The notes under the pieces are model-generated. The model was not told where the DNA came from, searched no databases, and was given only the letters and a program-made list of their open reading frames with translations. Both the position numbers and the translations under genes were made by a program. DNA of 64,000 nt from BOG-908 sp965198915 (GTDB lineage Bacteria > Pseudomonadota > Alphaproteobacteria > Acetobacterales > Acetobacteraceae), in NCBI GenBank assembly GCA_965198915.1, contig CBDAQC010000001.1, positions 186,001 to 250,000 of the forward strand, in the 5' to 3' direction. Shown here piece by piece: positions 34,476-43,941 of the stretch. Every line of letters starts with the position of its first letter. Within the stretch, counting starts at the first letter, position 1.

Positions 34476-35345
34476 TCAGAAAATCCAGCCAAGCGTACGC
34501 GTGAAGAACCCGGGACTATCCGGCGCGGCGTTCGTCGCGACCGGGCCCTGCACGGCGCCCACCTGGCGCAGGTCGTTCCAGCTATTCTCGTACCAGCTGC
34601 TGCCCGGATAGTTGTAGGCCAGCACGGAGGCGGTGCGTTTCGCCTCGCCCACCATGCCAAGCTTCAGGTAGATTTCGGTGAGGCGGGACAATGCTTCGGC
34701 CACGTGGTTGGTGGTCTGGAAGTCGTCCACCACGCGCTGGTAGCGGCCGATTGCGGCGGCGTAGAAATGCTGCTTCTCGTAGTAGCGGCCGATCTCCATC
34801 TCCTTGCCGGCGAGATGGTCGCGGCAGAGGTCTATCTTCAGGCGGGCGTCACGCGCGTAGGCGCTGTCGGGGAAGCGGTTGACCACTTCCTGCAGCGCAC
34901 TCATCGCCTCCGTGGTGCCTTTCTGGTCACGCGAGATGTCCGCGATCTGCTCGTAATAGCACAGCGCGCGCAGGTAGTAGACGTAGCTCACGTCCTTGCT
35001 GGCCGGATGCAGGGCGATGAAGCGGTCGAGCTGGGAGACCGCCTCGGTGTAGCTGTCCCGCCTGTACTCGGTGTAGCCTTCCATGAGCTGGGCGTTCGTG
35101 GCCCAGCTTGAATAGGGATAGTTTTGCTGGATGGCGTCGAAATGGCGCACGGCGGTGGAGTAGTTGCCCTTCTGCAGAGCGTCGACGCCGTTGCTGTAGA
35201 GCTGGTCGGGCGGCTCGTCCGCCAGGTTCACCTTGGGCGTGTCGTCCTCTTTGGTGAACGGCAGGATCGAGTTGATTGTCTTGCAGCCGCCCACGCTCAG
35301 GGCCAACAGGAGCGGGGCGGTGCAGGCGATGCGTCGCAGGGTCAT
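34476..35345 (-). CDS. bamD: Outer membrane assembly lipoprotein BamD
   Basis: 289 residues. Lipoprotein signal with lipobox SVGG-C21, then five TPR-like repeats (PPDQLYSNGVDALQKGNYSTAVRHFDAIQQNYPYSSWATNAQL...). BamD is an essential part of the Bam complex that inserts beta-barrel proteins in the outer membrane. Located after lpxC, a common alphaproteobacterial order (lpxC-bamD-recN). Confidence 0.94.
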   Translation of the reverse strand: MTLRRIACTAPLLLALSVGGCKTINSILPFTKEDDTPKVNLADEPPDQLYSNGVDALQKGNYSTAVRHFDAIQQNYPYSSWATNAQLMEGYTEYRRDSYTEAVSQLDRFIALHPASKDVSYVYYLRALCYYEQIADISRDQKGTTEAMSALQEVVNRFPDSAYARDARLKIDLCRDHLAGKEMEIGRYYEKQHFYAAAIGRYQRVVDDFQTTNHVAEALSRLTEIYLKLGMVGEAKRTASVLAYNYPGSSWYENSWNDLRQVGAVQGPVATNAAPDSPGFFTRTLGWIF

Positions 35346-35391
35346 GGTGCTGGTCTACACCAAGGGCGGGGGCGAAGGCGAGTGCGCGGTG

Positions 35392-36342
35392 TCAGGCGGC
35401 CTTTGCCACGCCGGCGTATTGCGGGGCGCCCCAGCTCGAGTCCAGACTGGTCCGGCGCCAGGCGCGAGTGTCTGCGAACAGCGCCCGCAGCAGGGCGTTG
35501 TTCAGCGCGTGGCCGGTACGGTGCGCCACGAAGCGACCGTGTATCGGTGCGCCGGCCATCGCCAGGTCGCCCACCGCGTCCAGCATCTTATGGCGCACGA
35601 ACTCGTCCGGCGACCGCAGGCCTTCCGGGTTGACCACCCGCGCGCCGTCCACCACGACGGCGTTTTCCAGACTGCCGCCGCGCGCCAGTCCGGCCGCCTG
35701 CAGCGCCTCGATCTCCTGCAGCATGGTGAAGGTACGCGCCGGCGCCAGCACCTGGCGGAACCCCTGCTCGGTGAGGGAGAGGGAGAGCGCCTGGCGGCCG
35801 ATCGCCGGGGCGGTGAAGTCGATCGAGAGGCTCATGTCCAGGCCGGCGGCACCCGGCCGCAGTTCCGCGAACGCCTCGCCCATTTCCACGCGGACCGGCT
35901 TGAGGATTTCGATCACTTGGCGGGCGGCGAGCTGGCGGCGGCGGCCGGCGCACTCGATCAGGAACACGAACGGCGCGGCGGAGCCGTCCAGCACCGGGAC
36001 TTCCGGTCCGTCCACGGCGACGATGGCGTTGTCCACGCCCATTCCGGCCAGGGCGGCCATCACGTGTTCCACAGTGCGTATGTGGGCGGTGGCGTTTGCC
36101 GGATGCGCCACCTGGGTGCAGAGACGCGTGTCCGTGACGGCAGCGAAATCGGCCGGTATGTCCACGCCCACGCCCATGTCCGTGCGGCGGAACACGATCC
36201 CGGTATCCGCCGCGGCAGGCAGCAGGGAGAGCGAGACCTTCTGGCCGCCATGCAGGGCGACGCCGACACAATGTATGGCGGAGCGCAACGTATGCTGGCA
36301 GGTCGCCAGGCCGTCGATCGTCATTTCCGTCATGCCGTCCAT
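35392..36342 (-). CDS. lpxC: UDP-3-O-acyl-N-acetylglucosamine deacetylase
   Basis: 316 residues. Zinc ligands H93 (RTVEHVMAAL), H251 and D255 (RHKMLDAVGD) and general acid H278 (RTGHALNN) are present, with GIVFRRTD near the N-terminus. Catalyses the committed step of lipid A synthesis in the cytoplasm. It lies between ftsZ and bamD with a 376-base gap on the ftsZ side, so it probably has its own promoter there. Confidence 0.95.
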   Translation of the reverse strand: MDGMTEMTIDGLATCQHTLRSAIHCVGVALHGGQKVSLSLLPAAADTGIVFRRTDMGVGVDIPADFAAVTDTRLCTQVAHPANATAHIRTVEHVMAALAGMGVDNAIVAVDGPEVPVLDGSAAPFVFLIECAGRRRQLAARQVIEILKPVRVEMGEAFAELRPGAAGLDMSLSIDFTAPAIGRQALSLSLTEQGFRQVLAPARTFTMLQEIEALQAAGLARGGSLENAVVVDGARVVNPEGLRSPDEFVRHKMLDAVGDLAMAGAPIHGRFVAHRTGHALNNALLRALFADTRAWRRTSLDSSWGAPQYAGVAKAA

Positions 36343-36674
36343 CTACACGTAACCTTCCGCGTCCGCATTGTTGCGGCAATCGCCTGTTATCCAGGCCGTA
36401 GAACTCGCTGCAGGCGGCTGGCCGAGGCCCGTAAGCAAGAAGACCGAGTGGAGACTTACCCCGCCTCCGCGCGGGCTGCCAGTCAATGATTATTTCTGCA
36501 TATTACGCTGCAAGCTGCTGTTGTTGCAACATTTATTGCGGCGCTTCAAGCGCATTGCAACGTTCGCGAGCCGGATTCGGAGGGTTGGCGTTTCTGCAAG
36601 AAAAAGCCGCCGAGAACTTTGCGGCGGCGTATCTTTTGCGGCGGCGTGCTTGCCGATTACTGCCGGACGGGAGA
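36343..36674. other. lpxC upstream region
   Basis: About 330 bases with no gene. It holds a GC stem (GCCGCCG / CGGCGGC, 36606-36628) followed by GTATCTTTTG, and AT-richer sequence (TTATTTCTGCATATTACG) where the lpxC promoter probably lies. No small frame is convincing. Confidence 0.45.
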
Positions 36675-36702
36675 GAAAGCAGGGAGCCGGGCCCCTGCTT
36701 TC
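36675..36702 (-). terminator. ftsZ terminator hairpin
   Basis: Perfect 10-bp stem GAAAGCAGGG / CCCTGCTTTC with an 8-base loop, starting 16 bases past the ftsZ stop. It would end the dcw transcript. The tail is C/T-rich rather than a clean T-run. Confidence 0.6.
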
Positions 36703-36718
36703 TTTCGCGTTTCTTTCG

Positions 36719-38212
36719 TCAGGACGACTGGCGGCGCAGGAAGGCGGGGATGTCCAGCCCGGCCGCCTCGGGCTCGGCCAAAGCCGGTCGGACGAGGGCT
36801 GCCGGGTCCGCGGTCTCGACGGCGGCATGGGCTGCCGGGCGGCGCAGGTCGGGCTCTTCAGGCGCCGCCGGGCCGGCGCCGCGCTTGAACGCCCCGGTCA
36901 CCTTGCCGAACAGGCTCGTCCGGCTGGAGGGCGGCTCCACGCTGTGCGGCAGTTGCGTGAACAGCGGATGCGGCGCGGGCGCTTCCGCCCGCGGCTGCGG
37001 CGCGACCACCACACGCTCGGCGGGCGGCTGTATCGCCTGGGCCGGCGCGGGCTGGTCGTCTTCCTGCGGCGCATAGGCCACCGCGGTCGCCTGGTTGCCC
37101 ATGGGCATTCTGGGCGGGATCAGGTTACCGACCGTATGCACGCCGGCCGGCGCCGGACGCTCCGCCCGGGCCGGCGCCACGCCGCCGCCCACGGCCACCA
37201 GGCGGGGACCGGTGGCGGCCGGTTCTGCCGAGGCCTGTATCGGCGTGTCGATGCCGGTTGCCACCACGGAGACGCGTATGCGCCCGGCCAGGTTGTCGTC
37301 CACCGCGGAGCCGAAGATGATGTTGGCGTCCTCGGCCACTTCCTCGCGTATGCGGTTGGCGGCCTGGTCCACTTCGAACAGCGTCATGTCGTCGCCGCCG
37401 GTGATATTGATCAGCAGGCCGCGCGCGCCGGCCATGCTGGTGTCCTCCAGCAGCGGGTTGCTGATCGCCGCCTCGGCGGCGCGTATGGCGCGGTTCTCGC
37501 CTTCGGACTCGCCCGTGCCCATCATGGCTTTTCCCATCTCCGCCATCACGGTGCGGATGTCTGCGAAGTCCAGGTTCACCAGGCCGGGGGCCACCATCAG
37601 GTCGGTGACGCCCCGCACGCCCATGTAGAGGACGTGGTCGGCCATCTTGAACGCTTCCTTCCAGCCGGTCTTCTCGTTGGCCAGGCGGAAGAGGTTCTGG
37701 TTGGGGATGACGATAAGCGTGTCGACGAATTGCTGCAGCTCGGCGATGCCCGCATCGGCCGCGCGCGCACGCCGCACGCCCTCGAAGGTGAATGGCTTGG
37801 TGACGACGCCCACGGTGAGGATGCCGCGCTCGCGCGCCATGCGGGCGATCACCGGTGCGGCACCGGTGCCGGTGCCGCCGCCCATGCCGGCGGTGATGAA
37901 CACCATGTGCGCGCCGTCGAGATGGCGTGCGAGCTCGTCGCCCGCTTCTTCCGCCGCGGCGCGGCCGATTTCCGGCTTGGCGCCTGCGCCCAGGCCCTGC
38001 GTCAGATGCGGGCCCAACTGGATGCGGCGGTCAGACTTGCTGTGCATGAGCTGCTGCGCGTCCGTGTTGGCGACGACGAAGTCCACGCCCTGCAGGTTGA
38101 GCTGTATCATGTTGTCGACAGCGTTGGTGCCGCCGCCGCCCACGCCGATGACGGTGATGCGCGGGGTGAAATCGGTGTGCTGTGTCTGTGGAATCGTCAG
38201 GTTCAGGGTCAT
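36719..38212 (-). CDS. ftsZ: Cell division protein FtsZ
   Basis: 497 residues. Tubulin-like GTPase with the glycine-rich start VIGVGGGGTNAVDNMI (21-36), G-box GGGTGTG (111-117) and the T7 region. A long Pro/Ala-rich linker of about 150 residues leads to the C-terminal partner-binding peptide LDIPAFLRRQ, as in other alphaproteobacteria. The ATG chosen has GAGGGA 8 bases upstream; the frame 20 codons further up is not needed. Forms the division ring. Confidence 0.96.
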   Translation of the reverse strand: MTLNLTIPQTQHTDFTPRITVIGVGGGGTNAVDNMIQLNLQGVDFVVANTDAQQLMHSKSDRRIQLGPHLTQGLGAGAKPEIGRAAAEEAGDELARHLDGAHMVFITAGMGGGTGTGAAPVIARMARERGILTVGVVTKPFTFEGVRRARAADAGIAELQQFVDTLIVIPNQNLFRLANEKTGWKEAFKMADHVLYMGVRGVTDLMVAPGLVNLDFADIRTVMAEMGKAMMGTGESEGENRAIRAAEAAISNPLLEDTSMAGARGLLINITGGDDMTLFEVDQAANRIREEVAEDANIIFGSAVDDNLAGRIRVSVVATGIDTPIQASAEPAATGPRLVAVGGGVAPARAERPAPAGVHTVGNLIPPRMPMGNQATAVAYAPQEDDQPAPAQAIQPPAERVVVAPQPRAEAPAPHPLFTQLPHSVEPPSSRTSLFGKVTGAFKRGAGPAAPEEPDLRRPAAHAAVETADPAALVRPALAEPEAAGLDIPAFLRRQSS

Positions 38213-38258
38213 GGTCGCAATCCCTCGGGAGTGATTTTGTAGACGTGTTGCTGCGTGT

Positions 38259-39578
38259 TCAGATTCGTTCACGCAGAAAATCGACGATCCGTCGCAGGAT
38301 GCCGCCTGCGCGCGGCCCCTCCAGATCGATGTCGTGCAGCGAGCGGCCTTCGCCGGCTGCCCAGGAGAGCAGGCCGATGGCGGTGGCGAACGCCGGTCCC
38401 GCTGCCGCTTCGGGCAGGCCGCGCATGCCGGCCGGGCGGCCGAGCCGCACCGGCCGGTTCAGGACGTGCGCTGCCAGGTCTCGCACGCCGACGAGCTGGC
38501 TGGCGCCGCCTGTCAGCACGACGCGGCTGCCCGCCGCGCGGCCGAGGCCCGCGCCGTCCAGCCTGTCACGCACCATCTCGAAGGTTTCTTCCAGGCGCGG
38601 CTTGATGATTCCCACCACCATGCTGCGCGGAATCTTGGCGAACTGGTGGTCCTCCTCGCCGATCAGTTGCACGGCGAGAATTTCGCGCTCGTCGTCCGGG
38701 CTGGAATGCGCGTTGCCGTACAGCGTTTTCAGACGTTCGGCGTTGTCGATCGGTGTGCTGAGCACGCCGGCGATGTCTCGCGTGACGTGCTGGCCGCCGA
38801 TCGGCACCTGTGCGGTGTGCAGGAGCTGGCCTTCGCCGAACACGGCGAGGCTGGTGGTGCCGCCGCCCATGTCGATGACGGTGGCGCCGAGATCACGCTC
38901 GTCGTCTATCAGGCTGGACAGGCCGGAGGCGAAAGGTGCGGATACCACCTCGCTGATTTCGAGATCGCAGCGCCCGACCGCGCCGCCCAGATTGCGCAGT
39001 GCCATGGACAGCGCGTCCACCACGTGCAGACGCGCGGAGAGCTGGTCGCAGAAATGTCCGCGCGGATCGGCGACGCCTGGGGTCTCGTCGACGGAGAAAC
39101 TGACCGGCAGCGAATGTATCGTCTCGCGCCCTTCGGTGACGGCGCGCGCGCGGCCTTCGGTGATGACGCGCTTGACGTCGGCCTCGCTGACCTGGCGGCC
39201 GCCCACCGGCCATTGCACGTTGAACAGCCGCGACTCGGGGTGGCCGCAGGACAGGTTCACCGTGACAGAGCGCAACCGGTAATCGGCCATCTCCTCCGCC
39301 AGCGCCACGGCCGCGCGGATCGCGCGTTCCGCCTCGTCCAGGTCGGTGATGCCGCCGCCGCGCACGCCGCGCGAACGGGTGAAGCCGCTGCCAAGCGCAC
39401 GCAGCGTGCCGTCCGACTCGGTGCGCCCGATCAGGCACGCAACTTTGGTGCTGCCGACATCGAGAACGCCGAACGGGCCGGCGCGCAGGTTGCGCGCCCG
39501 CACTGGCGGTTCGGGCGGCAGCGGCGGCTGGCTCTGGTTGTCGCGCGCCAGCTTGGCGCGGCGGGAGAGGTCGTTCAT
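38259..39578 (-). CDS. ftsA: Cell division protein FtsA
   Basis: 439 residues, actin-like ATPase. Motifs: GPFGVLDVGSTKVACLIGR (phosphate 1), VIDMGGGTTSLAVFG (phosphate 2), VLTGGASQLVGV (adenosine). It anchors FtsZ to the membrane through a C-terminal amphipathic helix (GGILRRIVDFLRERI). The ATG overlaps the ftsQ stop (ATGA). The N-terminal 25 residues before the fold are Pro-rich. Confidence 0.95.
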   Translation of the reverse strand: MNDLSRRAKLARDNQSQPPLPPEPPVRARNLRAGPFGVLDVGSTKVACLIGRTESDGTLRALGSGFTRSRGVRGGGITDLDEAERAIRAAVALAEEMADYRLRSVTVNLSCGHPESRLFNVQWPVGGRQVSEADVKRVITEGRARAVTEGRETIHSLPVSFSVDETPGVADPRGHFCDQLSARLHVVDALSMALRNLGGAVGRCDLEISEVVSAPFASGLSSLIDDERDLGATVIDMGGGTTSLAVFGEGQLLHTAQVPIGGQHVTRDIAGVLSTPIDNAERLKTLYGNAHSSPDDEREILAVQLIGEEDHQFAKIPRSMVVGIIKPRLEETFEMVRDRLDGAGLGRAAGSRVVLTGGASQLVGVRDLAAHVLNRPVRLGRPAGMRGLPEAAAGPAFATAIGLLSWAAGEGRSLHDIDLEGPRAGGILRRIVDFLRERI

Positions 39579-40480
39579 GTCGCCCTCCTGTTCTGCGGCG
39601 CCTGCGGTTTGGTGTCGACCGGCGGTTTGGGTTCGGCCGGCTTGGCATCTCCCTCGTTGCCGTCAGCGGGTTTGCTGTCCGTGGCGGCGGGCGGACGGGT
39701 CCTTACCGCCAGCCTGTCCGGCAGCCGCATATCGACAAAGACGAGCGGCCTGTCCAACAATTGCTGATGCGCCTGCAGATCGGACAACCGCGCCAGCGCG
39801 GCTGCCTCGTGTCCCTCAGGTAACATTACGGTCACCCGATTCTTCAACTGTAAATTCCACCGCCGCTCGCCGACCCGCACGATGGCGGCCACGCGGGACT
39901 TTATGTCCGGGGCGGCTGCGAGCGCCTCGAGCATGTCGGAGGCATGCGCCGGCGCGCCCATTCCCACGACAAGCGGCAGGTCTGTGAAGGCGGCGACGTC
40001 CTCATCCGCCACCACGTCGCCTGCGCGGTCGATGAGCTGAAACTTGCCCTGGTTCTGCCAGATGGCGAATGGGCGGCGTTCGGTGAGGTCGACATAGATC
40101 GTGTCGGGCAGCCGGCGTTCGACAGCCACGTGCTGCACCCAGGCCAGGTTCTCGATTCGCGCGCGTGCGCCTTCGACGGAGAAGCCGAGAATCGGATCGC
40201 CCTTTTTTACGCCGAGTGCAGCCAGCAGCACCGGTTCCGGCGTGTTGGAACGGCCGTCTATGGTGATGTCCTTCACGCGCAGGTCGATCGCCTTGCCGAA
40301 GCGCTCTTCCAGGCCGGCTACCGTCCCGCCGGACTGCGCCGAATGGGCGACGGTGACGCCCGCCAGCACGATGGCGAAGCCGCTGAGCGCCCAGGCGGCG
40401 AGCCTGAGGTTGCGGCGCTGGCGTCGCATGAGGAGCTTCATGCGGCTTGGCCTGGCGATTTCGCGTCTCATGCGGGGCAT
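39575..40480 (-). CDS. ftsQ: Cell division protein FtsQ
   Basis: 301 residues. A short basic cytoplasmic part (RRQRRNLR), one membrane helix (LAAWALSGFAIVLAGVTVA), then POTRA (VKDITIDGRSNTPEPVLLAALGVKKGDPILGF) and beta domains, with a Pro/Lys-rich tail. Links early and late divisome proteins. The start at 40480 is preferred; ATGs at 40471 and 40441 are alternatives and none has a good ribosome site. The frame upstream is repeat element 9. Confidence 0.9.
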   Translation of the reverse strand: MPRMRREIARPSRMKLLMRRQRRNLRLAAWALSGFAIVLAGVTVAHSAQSGGTVAGLEERFGKAIDLRVKDITIDGRSNTPEPVLLAALGVKKGDPILGFSVEGARARIENLAWVQHVAVERRLPDTIYVDLTERRPFAIWQNQGKFQLIDRAGDVVADEDVAAFTDLPLVVGMGAPAHASDMLEALAAAPDIKSRVAAIVRVGERRWNLQLKNRVTVMLPEGHEAAALARLSDLQAHQQLLDRPLVFVDMRLPDRLAVRTRPPAATDSKPADGNEGDAKPAEPKPPVDTKPQAPQNRRAT

Positions 40481-40489
40481 CCGAGGTGA

Positions 40490-40649
40490 GAAAGCAAGGC
40501 CTTCTTTTCTGAAAAAAAGAAGCAAAAAACTTTTGGTCCTGGCGCCTGCACGACGCGACGCGCAGGTTCGGAAGCGTTCGCGGCTGCATGGGCGGCGTAA
40601 GTAGCAAAAGTTTTTTGCTTCTTTTTTTCAAAAAAGAAGGCCTTGCTTC
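40490..40649. repeat. Hairpin-pair element 9 within the dcw cluster (both units GAAG-type)
   Basis: Full two-unit element directly after the ddl stop (minus strand) and about 10 bases before the ftsQ start. The spacer includes GCGCCTGCACGACGCG-ACGCGCAGG. As a bidirectional terminator it would separate ftsQAZ from the mur genes. Confidence 0.85.
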
Positions 40650-41567
40650 CTACTCCCTGCATGAAGCCTGCTCCACCATCCAGGCGCACAAAGCCGGAAA
40701 CCCGATCCCGCAAAACGCCGCCTGCTCCGGCAATAGGGACGTGGGCGTCAGCCCGGGCTGCGTGTTGACTTCCAGCAGCACCAGCCGGCCGGGTTCTCCC
40801 TGCGTGTCGTCGTAGCGAAAATCCGCACGCGACGCGCCGCGGCAGCCGAGCGCGCGATGCGCGGCCACCGCCAGATCCATCGCCTGCGCGTGGGCCTGCG
40901 GGTGCAGCTTTGCGGGTATCACGTGCTGCGAGCCGCCTTCGGCGTATTTGCTTTCGTAATCGTAGAAGGCGTGTGCTGCGGAGATCTCCGTCACGGCGAG
41001 GGCGCGGTCGTCCATCACGCCTACCGTCAGCTCGCGGCCGGGGACGAACTCTTCTACCAGCGCCTGCGCGCCGAACCGCCACTCCTGTGCGATTTCCGCG
41101 CGCCGGTTGGTGCCCTCGCGCAGGATTTCGACGCCGACGGAGGAGCCTTCGTTCAGCGGCTTGATGACGTAGGGGAGCGGCAGCGGATCGGCCTGCGCCA
41201 GGTCATCCACGCTTATCACCGCGCCGCGCGCGATTGGCAAGCCGGCGGCGGCGAAGACGGCGCGGCTCGCCGCCTTGTCCATGGCGAGCGCGGAGGCGCG
41301 CACGCCGGAATGCGTGTAGGGGATGCCCAGCCAATCCAGCACGCCCTGGATCACGCCGTCCTCGCCAAACCTGCCGTGCAGCGCGTTGAAGACCGCGTCC
41401 GGGCGGGGTTGCAGGGCGGCCAGCACCGCGCCCAGATCGGCCCCGACTTCCACCGGAACGACATCGAAACCGGCGCCGCGCAGCGCGGCTATCACTTGCG
41501 CGCCGCTGGACAGGCTCACCTCGCGCTCGGCGGAGATGCCGCCGTAGAGCACGGCCACGCGTTTCAT
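40650..41567 (-). CDS. ddl: D-alanine--D-alanine ligase
   Basis: 305 residues, ATP-grasp. N-terminal RVAVLYGGISAEREVSLSSG, ATP-binding PLPYVIKPLNEGSSVGV, VEEFVPGRELTVGV, and the metal-binding LEVNTQPGLTPTSLLPEQAA. Makes the D-Ala-D-Ala dipeptide for peptidoglycan. The ATG overlaps the murB stop (ATGA). The upstream part of this frame is antisense or out-of-frame murB sequence. Confidence 0.95.
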   Translation of the reverse strand: MKRVAVLYGGISAEREVSLSSGAQVIAALRGAGFDVVPVEVGADLGAVLAALQPRPDAVFNALHGRFGEDGVIQGVLDWLGIPYTHSGVRASALAMDKAASRAVFAAAGLPIARGAVISVDDLAQADPLPLPYVIKPLNEGSSVGVEILREGTNRRAEIAQEWRFGAQALVEEFVPGRELTVGVMDDRALAVTEISAAHAFYDYESKYAEGGSQHVIPAKLHPQAHAQAMDLAVAAHRALGCRGASRADFRYDDTQGEPGRLVLLEVNTQPGLTPTSLLPEQAAFCGIGFPALCAWMVEQASCRE

Positions 41568-42502
41568 TGCGTCACCGCCGGCCGGGAGCCCGGCACGCCG
41601 ATGCGCTTTATCTCCCAGGCCAGGGTCAGGCCGCTCGCAGCATGAACCCTGCGGCGAACTTCCTCGCCCAGCCCCTCCAGATCGGCGGCCGTCGCCGATC
41701 CGGTGTTCAGCATGAAATTGCAGTGCTTTTCGGAAATCTGCGCGCCGCCGCGTGTCAGGCCGCGGCAACCTGCCGCGTCGATCAGCTCCCAGGCCCTGGC
41801 ACCTTCGGGGTTGCGGAACGTCGATCCGCCTGTGCGCGCGCGTACTGGCTGCGTGGCCTCGCGGGACGCGCGTATATCCGCCATGCGCGAGGCGATCGCA
41901 GCCGCATCTCCGCTGCGGGCGCAGAACCGTGCCCGCACGACGACGCATTCCGGCGGCAGTCCGGAATGGCGGTAGGAAAAGTCGATCTCTCCCGCGCGCA
42001 GCCGCCGCAATTCGCCTTGCCTGGTCACGATCTCCGCCCAGTCCAGGGAACTTGCCACGTCACCGCCGTAGGCGCCGGCGTTCATCGCGACCGCGCCGCC
42101 CACACTGCCGGGGATGCCGGAGAGGAACTCCAATCCTGTCAGCCCGGCGGCGGCCGCGTGTTCGGCCACAGTCGCGTCCAGCGCGGCGCCGCCTGCAACG
42201 ATGCCGTCGGGTTCTATGTCTATAGCGGCGAAGCCGCGCGCCAGCCGTATCACCACGCCCGACAGACCGCCGTCGCGGATGATGAGGTTGGAAGCGGCGC
42301 CGATCACCGTCACCGGCACATGCAGCGGCATGTGGCGGAGAAAATGCGCCAGATCCTCCACATCCGCGGGCCGCAGCAGCACTTCGGCGGCGCCGCCGAC
42401 ACGGAACCAGGTCTGCGCGGCAAGCGGCATGTCCGCCTGCAGGCGCCCGGAGGATTGCGGAAGTGCCTGGAGCAGATGCGAGGCCTGTGGCGCTGCCATC
42501 AT
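41564..42502 (-). CDS. murB: UDP-N-acetylenolpyruvoylglucosamine reductase
   Basis: 312 residues. FAD-binding motifs TWFRVGGAAEVLLRPAD and VIGAASNLIIRDGG, GLEFLSGIPGSVGGAVAMNAGAYGG, and catalytic Ser in GGSTFRNPEG. Produces UDP-MurNAc. The start overlaps the murC stop and the stop overlaps the ddl start (ATGA both). Confidence 0.95.
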   Translation of the reverse strand: MMAAPQASHLLQALPQSSGRLQADMPLAAQTWFRVGGAAEVLLRPADVEDLAHFLRHMPLHVPVTVIGAASNLIIRDGGLSGVVIRLARGFAAIDIEPDGIVAGGAALDATVAEHAAAAGLTGLEFLSGIPGSVGGAVAMNAGAYGGDVASSLDWAEIVTRQGELRRLRAGEIDFSYRHSGLPPECVVVRARFCARSGDAAAIASRMADIRASREATQPVRARTGGSTFRNPEGARAWELIDAAGCRGLTRGGAQISEKHCNFMLNTGSATAADLEGLGEEVRRRVHAASGLTLAWEIKRIGVPGSRPAVTQ

Positions 42503-43941
42503 GCGACGGCGCCCGCGCGGCGTCCGCGCCCTGACGCACCCTGCAGCTCCGTGAGCTGCGCGGGCAGCGCCTGTGCCCAGGCGGTAATGTTGCCGGCGCC
42601 GAGGCAGACGACGAAATCGCCCGGCTTGGCGATTGCGTGCACCATTTCGGCCAGATGTTCCGGCGCCTCCAGCGGCACCACGCTCCTGTGCCCGCTGGCA
42701 CGCAGCCCGTCGACCAGTCCGTCACGGGAATATCCCGGAATGGCCTGTTCACCGGCGGCGTAGACATCGGCCACGATCACCGTGCCCGCATCGTTCATGC
42801 AGGTGCAGAATTCGGTGAACAGCGTGGCGAGCCGCGAGTAGCGGTGCGGCTGCACGACAGCGACGACATCGCGCGCGCCGGCCTGGCGCGCCGCTTTCAG
42901 CACGGCGGCGATCTCGACCGGATGATGGCCGTAATCGTCGATTACCGTGATCCCGCCTACCTCGCCTGTCTTGGTGAAGCGCCGCTTGACGCCGCGGAAG
43001 CCGGCGAACGCGCTGCGCATCGTCTGGTCGTCGATTTCCATCTCGAAGCCGACGGCGACCGCGGCGAGCGCGTTCTGCACGTTGTGCTGGCCCAGCATGC
43101 CCAGGCGGAACGGCCCCATGCGGCGTCCGCGTCCGCGGAAGCGGTCGGTGACGGCCACTTCGAAGGTGGCGCCCTGCTTGTCCGCGCGCACGTTCTCCGC
43201 ACGTATGTCGGCCTGCGGCGAGAAGCCGTAGGTCACGATGCGGCGGTCCACGCGCGGTATCATCGCCTGCACCGCAGGATGATCGATGCACAGCACGGCA
43301 AAGCCGTAGAACGGGATGTTGGCGACGAACTGGTCGTAGCCGGCCGTCATCGCCTCGGCACTGCCCCAGTGGTCCAGGTGCTCGGGGTCCATGTTGGTCA
43401 CCACGGCGATCGTGGCAGGCAGGCGCAGGAAACTTCCGTCGCTCTCGTCCGCCTCGACGACCATCCAGTCGCCCGAGCCCATGCGCGTGTTGCTGCCATA
43501 GGCCTCGATAATGCCGCCGTTTATCACCGTGGGATCGAGCCGGGCGGCTTCCAGGACGGCGGCCACCAGGCTCGTCGTCGTCGTCTTGCCATGCGTGCCG
43601 CCGACAGCGATCGCCCAGCGCAGGCGCATCAGCTCGGCCAGCATTTCGGCGCGGCGCACCACCGGTATCAGGCGTTGGCGTGCGCTGACGATTTCCGGAT
43701 TGTCGGCGCGGACGGCCGTGGACACGACCACGACCTGCGCGTTGCCGAGGTTGTCGGCATCGTGGCCGACGGACACGGCGATGCCCTGCGCCCGCAGGCG
43801 GCGCACGTTGGCGTTGTCCGCGATGTCACTGCCCTGCACGGCGTAACCGAGCATGTGCAGGACTTCGGCAATGCCGGACATGCCGATGCCGCCGATACCC
43901 ACGAAGTGAATCTTGCCGATGCTAAGCGGAAGCGCCCTCAT
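42499..43941 (-). CDS. murC: UDP-N-acetylmuramate--L-alanine ligase
   Basis: 480 residues. IHFVGIGGIGMSGIAEVL at the N-terminus, ATP loop VGGTHGKTTTTSLVA, ENNRDP-like central region, and DDYGHHPVEI near 330. Adds the first amino acid of the peptide stem. Coupled by ATGA to murG upstream and murB downstream. Confidence 0.96.
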   Translation of the reverse strand: MRALPLSIGKIHFVGIGGIGMSGIAEVLHMLGYAVQGSDIADNANVRRLRAQGIAVSVGHDADNLGNAQVVVVSTAVRADNPEIVSARQRLIPVVRRAEMLAELMRLRWAIAVGGTHGKTTTTSLVAAVLEAARLDPTVINGGIIEAYGSNTRMGSGDWMVVEADESDGSFLRLPATIAVVTNMDPEHLDHWGSAEAMTAGYDQFVANIPFYGFAVLCIDHPAVQAMIPRVDRRIVTYGFSPQADIRAENVRADKQGATFEVAVTDRFRGRGRRMGPFRLGMLGQHNVQNALAAVAVGFEMEIDDQTMRSAFAGFRGVKRRFTKTGEVGGITVIDDYGHHPVEIAAVLKAARQAGARDVVAVVQPHRYSRLATLFTEFCTCMNDAGTVIVADVYAAGEQAIPGYSRDGLVDGLRASGHRSVVPLEAPEHLAEMVHAIAKPGDFVVCLGAGNITAWAQALPAQLTELQGASGRGRRAGAVA

